DNA of 10,584 nucleotides from Candidatus Kuenenia stuttgartensis (GTDB lineage Bacteria; Planctomycetota; UBA1135; UBA2386). Location of the stretch: the NCBI GenBank assembly GCA_945861365.1, contig CAMAUH010000104.1:1-10584 (forward strand). Reading direction: 5' to 3'. Under the pieces are notes generated by a model, which saw nothing but the letters and a program-made list of their open reading frames with translations, was not told where the DNA came from and searched no databases. Below, piece after piece: positions 6,225 to 10,584 of the stretch (position 1 is the first letter of the stretch; each line of letters starts with the position of its first letter). The position numbers were made by a program, and so were the translations under genes.

Positions 6225-7085
6225 TCAGGTTTTTCCGCAGCCCGCCAGCACGCCGAGCAACGCCGCCAGGCTCAGCACGTCGAGCCGGTTGTGCTCGAGC
6301 ACACGATCGACCGGCCCGGTGCGATCGCGGATCCAGTCGAGGAACGCCGCCGGCGCCTCGCTGCCCGGCAGGTCGTCGTGGCGGGTCAACCCGAGCAGGC
6401 GTTCCTCGGCGGTGCGCAGCTTCGCGTCGGGCCACTGCTTGCCGTACAGCCGCCGCACCACGTGGTACAGGTCGAGGTGTACCGGCGTCAGCACCGGCGC
6501 CTGCACCTTGTAGATCGCCAGCCGCGCGGCGATGCGGTGGCGGTCGTAACTCTTGCCGACGAACGTCACCGGCACCGGGAACTGCAAAAGGCGCTGCGCC
6601 ACGTGCTGCAGCATCGCCGGCTCTTCGCCGAAGTCGCGCAGGAACAACTGCTCCACCACCAGCTCGTCGCCCTGCACGAAGCCGAGCCCGTACGCGAACA
6701 CCACCGTGCCGGCCCCACCGGCAAGGCCGGTGGTCTCGGTGTCGAGGAACAGGCACTGCTCGGGCCGCAGCGTCGCCAACGCCGGGTCCTTGCCGAGCTG
6801 CGCCACTCGTTCGCCATCGAGCGCGCGCAGCGCCGCGAACGTCACCGCTCCGTGGCCGGAGCCCAGCGGGTAGCGCAGCTCGCGCCGCCACAGCACGCCG
6901 TGCGCGGTGTGCAGTTCGTCGGCCGGGGGCAGCACGACCGGCAGCCGCGGGGCTTGCTGGAACTGCTGCTGGCGCCGCAGCAGGAACGCGCGCATGCCCT
7001 CGCCGTCGCCGGCATCGGCCGGCACGCGCGGCGCGCCGGGGCGGCGGAACGCGCGCGCCAACAGATCACGATTCGGCGTGACCAT
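6225..7085 (-). CDS. mrfB: DEDD exonuclease / RNase H-like protein, MrfB (YprB) type
   Basis: Predicted metal-dependent 3'-5' exonuclease working with the helicase encoded upstream in DNA repair. The 286-aa product carries all DEDD motifs: FLDTETTGL (Asp115, Glu117), FVGKSYDRHRI (Asp181) and EHNRLDVLSL (His265, Asp269), which is the RNase_H_2 pattern of B. subtilis YprB/MrfB. The start is the ATG at 7085, fixed by a strong AAGGAG four bases upstream; it overlaps the helicase end by 20 bases, so the two are coupled. In B. subtilis mrfA-mrfB is required for mitomycin C damage repair (established knowledge). The protein ends about 17 residues after the last motif, so the C-terminal TPR region I recall for the Bacillus protein is absent. 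The family call is firm; the shared repair role is inferred from family and pairing. Confidence 0.87.
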   Translation of the reverse strand: MVTPNRDLLARAFRRPGAPRVPADAGDGEGMRAFLLRRQQQFQQAPRLPVVLPPADELHTAHGVLWRRELRYPLGSGHGAVTFAALRALDGERVAQLGKDPALATLRPEQCLFLDTETTGLAGGAGTVVFAYGLGFVQGDELVVEQLFLRDFGEEPAMLQHVAQRLLQFPVPVTFVGKSYDRHRIAARLAIYKVQAPVLTPVHLDLYHVVRRLYGKQWPDAKLRTAEERLLGLTRHDDLPGSEAPAAFLDWIRDRTGPVDRVLEHNRLDVLSLAALLGVLAGCGKT

Positions 7086-9402
7086 CGGGCTCCTTCGCGC
7101 CAGCGCTCGTGGCGGCAACGGCGGTGTCGTCGAGCATCGCGCGCAGGATCGTCAACGCGACGCCCTTGCTGCGGGCGCCGAGGCTGGCCTGCGGCCCGAC
7201 GCAGCATGGACAGCCGCTGCGGCAGCTGCAGCGCTGCACCTGCTGCAACGCCGCCGAGAGGATCTCGCGGTGGCTGTGGAAGATGCGCTCGGCGAGGCCG
7301 ACGCCGCACGGCACGCGGTCGTACAGCAGCAGCGCCGGCGCCTGGAAGTGCGGCTGCAGCGCTTCGGCGAGCACGCGCACGTCGCCTGGATCGACGCGCA
7401 CGAACAGCGGCACGAGGCCCTGCAGCAGTTCACCGATGCCCTGCAGGCAGCTCGCTTCGCCACCGCGTTGCAGGCCCAGGCGCGCGACCAGTTCGGGCGC
7501 CAGCACCAGCGCACACGCTTCGGTCTCGAACTCCTCGGGCGGCAGATTGATGGCTCCCGTGCCGACGTTCTCGCGGCTGTAGAACTTGATCTTCTTGAAG
7601 GCCTTCGCGAGCGTGCTGACGTGCACGCCGCCGCGGTGCGCCGTGTAGTTGGCGTGCTGCCGCTGCTCGTCGAGGTGCAGGATCTTGACCTCGGTCTCGG
7701 TGTCGGCCTCGGTGTAGTAGTCGGCGTCGACCGCCCGCACGAACGCGCGCCGCGCCGCGTAGTCGAAGCGTTCGACCAGCCACGTGTCGCCCTGGTGGCC
7801 GTAGATGGCGCCTTCGTAGACCTCGGTGATCGCCGACGGCCGGTCGATCTCGGCGAGGATCGTCTTCGACACGACGTCCTGGATCGTCACGTTGTCCATG
7901 TCGGCGGCGGTCAGGCTCACTCCCTCGGCCGGGTACGTGCGGTCCGCGTAGTGGTAGCGACCGCCCTGGTGCACCAGCACGCCGAGGTCGTGCGTCAGGA
8001 ACTCGAGCACTTCGCGCGTGCCCGGCGCCTGCCCGAACGGCTCGTCCTCGCGGAACGGCAGCTCGAACGCCGAGCAGCGCACGTGGTTGGTCAGGATGAT
8101 CGCGTTGTCCGGATCGATGCTGACCGCGTCGCGCGGCGCGTCGAACAGGTAGCCCGGATGCTGCATCAGGTACTGGTCCATGGCACCGCTGCGCGCGACC
8201 AGCACGCAGGCGCTCTCCTGCGTGCGGCGGCCGACGCGGCCGGCGCGTTGGAACAGGCTCGACACGGTGCCCGGGTAGCCGACCAGCACGCAGACGTCGA
8301 GGCTGCCGATGTCGACACCGAGCTCGAGCGCGTTGGTCGACACGACGGTGCGGATCGCGCCGTCGCGCAGCCCCTTCTCGATCGAGCGCCGCAGGTTCGG
8401 CAGGTAGCCGCCGCGGTAGCCGGCGACCTTGCCCTGGTCGATGTGCAGGCGCGTCGCGTCGTCGCGCAGGTACTTCAGCAGCACTTCGGTCTGGTTGCGC
8501 GAGCGCGCGAAGAAGATCGACTGCAGCTCGCTCTGCAGCAGCACCGAACCCAGCTGCCGCGCGGCTTCGCTGGCCGGCACGCGCAGGCCCGACACCGCCG
8601 ACACGACCTTCGGATTCAGGAACAGGAAGTGCTTCTTGCCGCGCGGGCTGCCGTCCTGGTCGACGACGCGCACGTCCTTCTCGAACAGCCGCCGGCCGTG
8701 TTCGCCGGCGTTGCTGATCGTCGCCGACGCGCCGCAGAACACCGGCTCGCTGCCGTAGTGCGCGCAGATGCGCTGCAGGCGCCGCAGCACGTTGCCGACG
8801 TGCGAACCGTAGATGCCCGACAGCGTGTGCAGTTCGTCGACGACGACGTAGCGCAGGCCGGTGAACAGGCCCTGCCACTTGGTGTGGTTCGGCAGGATGC
8901 CCTGATGCAGCATGTGCGGGTTGGTCAGCACCATCGCCCCGTGCTCGCGCAACGCCTGCCGCACCTGCGGCGGCGTGTCGCCGTCGTAGACCGCGACGTT
9001 GAGATCCGCCCGCCCGGTCGCCGCGATCAGCTTCTCGAGGTCCGCCATCTGGTCGCGGGCCAGCGCCTTGGTCGGGTACAGGTACAGCGCGCGCGCATCG
9101 AGGCCTTCGCGCAGCACCGCGTCGAGTGCGGGCAGATGGTACGCGAGCGACTTGCCCGACGCGGTCGACGTCGCGATGACGGCGTGCCGGCGCGCGTGCA
9201 GCAGGTCGGCGCACTCACGCTGGTGGCCGTACAGCTCGACGATGCCGCGCGCGTGCAGCGCGTCGGCCAGCGACGGATGCAGCCAGTCCGGGAACGGCTG
9301 CATGCGCGCCGGCCGCGGCGGCTGCACATGGATCGCGTCGAGCGTGCCCGGCGCGTCGTCGCTGCCGCTGCGCAACCGCTTGACGAAGTCGCTCAGGTCC
9401 AT
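7066..9402 (-). CDS. mrfA: DEAH-box DNA repair helicase, MrfA (YprA) type
   Basis: ATP-dependent superfamily-2 DNA helicase. The 778-aa product has motif I ATSTASGKS at about residues 77-85, DELH (motif II) at 189-192, SAT (motif III) at 226-228, the motif V segment STNALELGVDIG near 355-366 and motif VI QRAGRVGRR at 385-393. A Cys-rich site at 725-734 (CSCRSGCPCC) matches the C-terminal zinc-binding DUF1998 region of MrfA. Size is close to the roughly 750 aa of B. subtilis MrfA. The ATG at 9402 was chosen over an upstream start at 9468 because GAGG (9410-9413) sits seven bases before it and the extension lies in the gap after the preceding gene. The exonuclease gene overlaps its end. MrfA is known to act in nucleotide-excision-like repair of mitomycin C lesions; the same role here is inferred. 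Confidence 0.92.
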   Translation of the reverse strand: MDLSDFVKRLRSGSDDAPGTLDAIHVQPPRPARMQPFPDWLHPSLADALHARGIVELYGHQRECADLLHARRHAVIATSTASGKSLAYHLPALDAVLREGLDARALYLYPTKALARDQMADLEKLIAATGRADLNVAVYDGDTPPQVRQALREHGAMVLTNPHMLHQGILPNHTKWQGLFTGLRYVVVDELHTLSGIYGSHVGNVLRRLQRICAHYGSEPVFCGASATISNAGEHGRRLFEKDVRVVDQDGSPRGKKHFLFLNPKVVSAVSGLRVPASEAARQLGSVLLQSELQSIFFARSRNQTEVLLKYLRDDATRLHIDQGKVAGYRGGYLPNLRRSIEKGLRDGAIRTVVSTNALELGVDIGSLDVCVLVGYPGTVSSLFQRAGRVGRRTQESACVLVARSGAMDQYLMQHPGYLFDAPRDAVSIDPDNAIILTNHVRCSAFELPFREDEPFGQAPGTREVLEFLTHDLGVLVHQGGRYHYADRTYPAEGVSLTAADMDNVTIQDVVSKTILAEIDRPSAITEVYEGAIYGHQGDTWLVERFDYAARRAFVRAVDADYYTEADTETEVKILHLDEQRQHANYTAHRGGVHVSTLAKAFKKIKFYSRENVGTGAINLPPEEFETEACALVLAPELVARLGLQRGGEASCLQGIGELLQGLVPLFVRVDPGDVRVLAEALQPHFQAPALLLYDRVPCGVGLAERIFHSHREILSAALQQVQRCSCRSGCPCCVGPQASLGARSKGVALTILRAMLDDTAVAATSAGAKEPDGHAES
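7090..7095 (-). promoter_or_regulatory. Ribosome-binding site of the MrfB-type exonuclease
   Basis: AAGGAG on the minus strand, four bases before the ATG at 7085 and inside the last codons of the helicase gene. It is the strongest Shine-Dalgarno in the window. It decides the exonuclease start over the alternative 11 codons upstream and supports translational coupling. Confidence 0.75.
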
Positions 9403-9481
9403 GCAAGGACCTCGTGCCGTGAACCGCCCATGGCGAAGCACGGTAGCGACGACCCGAACAAGAACCAAACGTGCGGACGGT
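9403..9481 (-). promoter_or_regulatory. Gap before the helicase gene with a large inverted repeat
   Basis: This 79-base gap is somewhat richer in A/T than its neighbours. Its edges form an inverted repeat: TGAACCG at 9420-9426 and CGGTTCA at 9478-9484, extended by CC/GG after one mismatch, with a loop of about 46 bases. The right arm includes the stop codon of the 74-aa membrane protein gene. On the minus strand a poor TTGGTT-17-TACCGT promoter-like pair lies in the loop. It may hold a promoter for mrfAB or be a read-through attenuator; neither is certain. No GAAC-N4-GTTC LexA box is present. Confidence 0.3.
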
Positions 9482-9706
9482 TCAGTCCGCGCCGTCTGGT
9501 CGCCGCGAGTGCCACCACAGACCGAGCACCATGCCGAGCAGCGCGAACGCCACCAGCAGCACCTTCGCCAGGAGACCGGGCCAGCAGAACCACATGGCGA
9601 TGCCGCCGGTCAGCAGGCCGAGCACGAGGCCGAACGCGGCGCGCCACCACGGCGACAGCATGGCGTTCGCCACGAGCTCGATGAGGCCACCGAGCAGTTC
9701 GCCCAT
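9482..9706 (-). CDS. Small two-helix membrane protein of unknown function
   Basis: The 74-aa product is not recognised. It has an amphipathic N-terminal stretch (GGLIELVANAMLSPWW) and two hydrophobic helices at about residues 22-41 (AAFGLVLGLLTGGIAMWFC) and 45-65 (LLAKVLLVAFALLGMVLGLWW), then a short polar tail HSRRPDGAD. The ATG at 9706 overlaps the stop of the Uma2-family gene in a TGATG, so translation is probably coupled by termination-reinitiation. Codon use is like the neighbours, with G/C at most third positions, and the coupled start supports a real gene. No export signal or catalytic residues are visible. Confidence 0.7.
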   Translation of the reverse strand: MGELLGGLIELVANAMLSPWWRAAFGLVLGLLTGGIAMWFCWPGLLAKVLLVAFALLGMVLGLWWHSRRPDGAD

Positions 9707-10389
9707 CACGCCTGGCCTGCAGCGCGCAGACGCTGCACGAACGCCGCGTGCTCCGCCGTGCGGGTCGCGACTTCGATCCGGCGCCGCAGGGCGCCGAAGT
9801 CCTCGCGCAACAGCGCGCCTGGATCGAGCGTCAGACCCGGGAACGTCACGCTGTGCAACAACCCGTCGGCATCCGGGCTCTGCCGCACATAGGCGCCGGC
9901 CCGCAGCACGAACCAGTCCAGCTCGCCGTCGTCCACCCGCAGCACGAGGTACTCGCGCACGCCGCTGCGGCGATACACATCCTTCTTCTGGTGCAGGTCG
10001 TAGCTGACCGAACTCGCGGCGACTTCCACGATCAGCTCGGGAGCCCCTTCGATGTAGCCATCGACGCTGATGCAAGACTGGCCGCCGGCCGACTCGGGAA
10101 TGCACAGCAGCACGTCCGGTTGCGGCTCGTTGTCCAAGTCCACGCGCACCGTGGCGTTGGTGCCGGAATGCAGTCCCGGCGTGAACTCTCGGTACAGCGC
10201 GACCCAGGCCGCGAACGCACCCTCCGGACGGCTGTGACGGTCGAAACGCACTGGCGATCCCATGTAGACGACTCCTTCGATGAGTTCGGCCTTCTTCACA
10301 TGGGGCATCGCCGAGTACCGGCGGTGGAACTCATCGCGCGTCAGCACCTCGCCGGCGCACAGTTCGGGAATCCGAGGTGATGTCGTCAT
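9706..10389 (-). CDS. Uma2 family (DUF820) PD-(D/E)XK nuclease-like protein
   Basis: The 227-aa product belongs to Uma2/DUF820, a restriction-endonuclease-like family often expanded in Cyanobacteria and Planctomycetota; cellular role is not established. With the ATG at 10389 the fold markers are PDVLL with Asp92, ELIVEV with Glu122 as the acidic core, then YDLHQKKDVYRRSGVREYLVL, which supplies Asp131, the Lys135/136 pair and the conserved EY at 146-147. An N-terminal AELIEGVVYM also fits the family. All expected catalytic-type residues are present, so it is probably an active nuclease fold. The start is uncertain: an ATG at 10401 and a start at 10491 are in frame and none has a good Shine-Dalgarno; 10389 gives the length closest to the family norm. 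It is coupled to the 74-aa membrane protein downstream. Confidence 0.87.
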   Translation of the reverse strand: MTTSPRIPELCAGEVLTRDEFHRRYSAMPHVKKAELIEGVVYMGSPVRFDRHSRPEGAFAAWVALYREFTPGLHSGTNATVRVDLDNEPQPDVLLCIPESAGGQSCISVDGYIEGAPELIVEVAASSVSYDLHQKKDVYRRSGVREYLVLRVDDGELDWFVLRAGAYVRQSPDADGLLHSVTFPGLTLDPGALLREDFGALRRRIEVATRTAEHAAFVQRLRAAGQA

Positions 10390-10415
10390 GAGGTTGGCCA
10401 TTGCCCATAGGGGAA

Positions 10416-10448
10416 CGAAGTGCCCAACTTCGGACAGGAAATCCGTCC
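10416..10448 (-). promoter_or_regulatory. Two small hairpins before the Uma2 gene
   Basis: CGAAGT (10416-10421) pairs with ACTTCG (10427-10432) across five bases. Directly beside it GGAC (10432-10435) pairs with GTCC (10445-10448), with further GG/CC pairing inside. They lie 27-60 bases before the chosen Uma2 start and could form a leader structure or a terminator for an upstream gene. If the longer Uma2 start at 10491 is used, they are coding. Confidence 0.25.
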
Positions 10449-10584
10449 TGGCTCGCCACCACAGTGTGTTCGCGACGATCGCCGCGCGCAATCGCCCGCC
10501 GCTGCGCGCGGGCGACCTGCCAGGCCTCCATCACGGCGCGATGGCGCGCAGCAGCCCGGTGCCCTGACCCGATCGCGCATGCAC
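10449..10584. other. Right edge, no confident gene
   Basis: On the minus strand one frame entering from the edge reads HARSGQGTGLLRAIAP and stops at 10531-10533; it could be the tail of a gene lying outside the window, but 17 residues are too few to judge. Other frames here are short, Arg/Ala-rich and typical of GC-rich shadow translation. A promoter for the Uma2 gene probably lies between here and 10390, but no convincing -35/-10 pair is visible. Confidence 0.25.

Noticed and set aside
4450..6891. 813-codon minus-strand open frame suggesting one large fusion protein
   Set aside because: Only its last 140 codons make protein-like sequence. The rest is the out-of-frame reading of the sigma, STN-like and exonuclease genes, each of which has its own start and clear motifs.
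5385..7550. 721-codon plus-strand open frame
   Set aside because: It lies opposite the STN-like, exonuclease and helicase genes and shows no domain pattern; stop-free by base composition.
9440..9475. GAAC-rich stretch before mrfA as a LexA (SOS) operator
   Set aside because: Only direct GAAC repeats with a 2-base spacing are present; neither GAAC-N4-GTTC nor GTTC-N7-GTTC is found.
6907..9684. 925-codon plus-strand open frame
   Set aside because: It is the complement of the MrfA-type helicase gene, whose motifs are complete on the minus strand. The plus-strand translation is low-complexity Arg/Ala/His/Val.

Overview
The window is a GC-rich (roughly two thirds by eye, with G/C at nearly every third codon position), densely coding stretch of a bacterial chromosome. 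I see no rRNA, tRNA, CRISPR array, transposase or integrase. The mix of genes points to the Planctomycetota or a close relative: a Tat-exported Gfo/Idh/MocA oxidoreductase, a DUF5658 membrane protein, a Uma2-family nuclease, and an ECF sigma factor beside small exported proteins of unknown role. This is an inference from gene content, and another high-GC didermic phylum is possible.

Left part (1-2612, minus strand): the N-terminal two thirds or so of a family-4 glycosyltransferase that runs off the window start, a small three-helix DUF5658 membrane protein, and a Tat-signal Gfo/Idh/MocA oxidoreductase with a hairpin just after its stop. A 261-bp divergent intergenic region (2613-2873) then separates this block from a plus-strand cluster.

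Middle (2874-4500, plus strand): a lipoprotein-like TPR protein, rnpA (RNase P protein) and yidD (membrane insertion factor). Each gene overlaps the next by one to a few bases, so the three probably form one transcript. rnpA and yidD are the usual pair from the rpmH-rnpA-yidD-yidC cluster, but neither rpmH nor yidC flanks them here.

Right part (4450-10389, minus strand, transcribed right to left): a Uma2-family nuclease and a 74-aa two-helix membrane protein joined by a TGATG overlap; after 79 bp, a DEAH helicase with a C-terminal cysteine cluster and an overlapping DEDD exonuclease, which match the MrfA/MrfB (YprA/YprB) DNA-repair pair of Bacillus subtilis; then a secreted protein with STN/secretin-N-like segments, an ECF sigma factor and a one-TM protein, all tightly packed. 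The last gene converges on yidD and overlaps it by 51 bp.

The most intriguing unit is the triplet at 4450-6149. An exported STN-like protein, an ECF sigma factor and a coupled single-pass membrane protein resemble, in outline only, a Fec-type surface-signalling circuit without its usual receptor and anti-sigma domain. The best-supported functional assignment of interest is the mrfA-mrfB pair.
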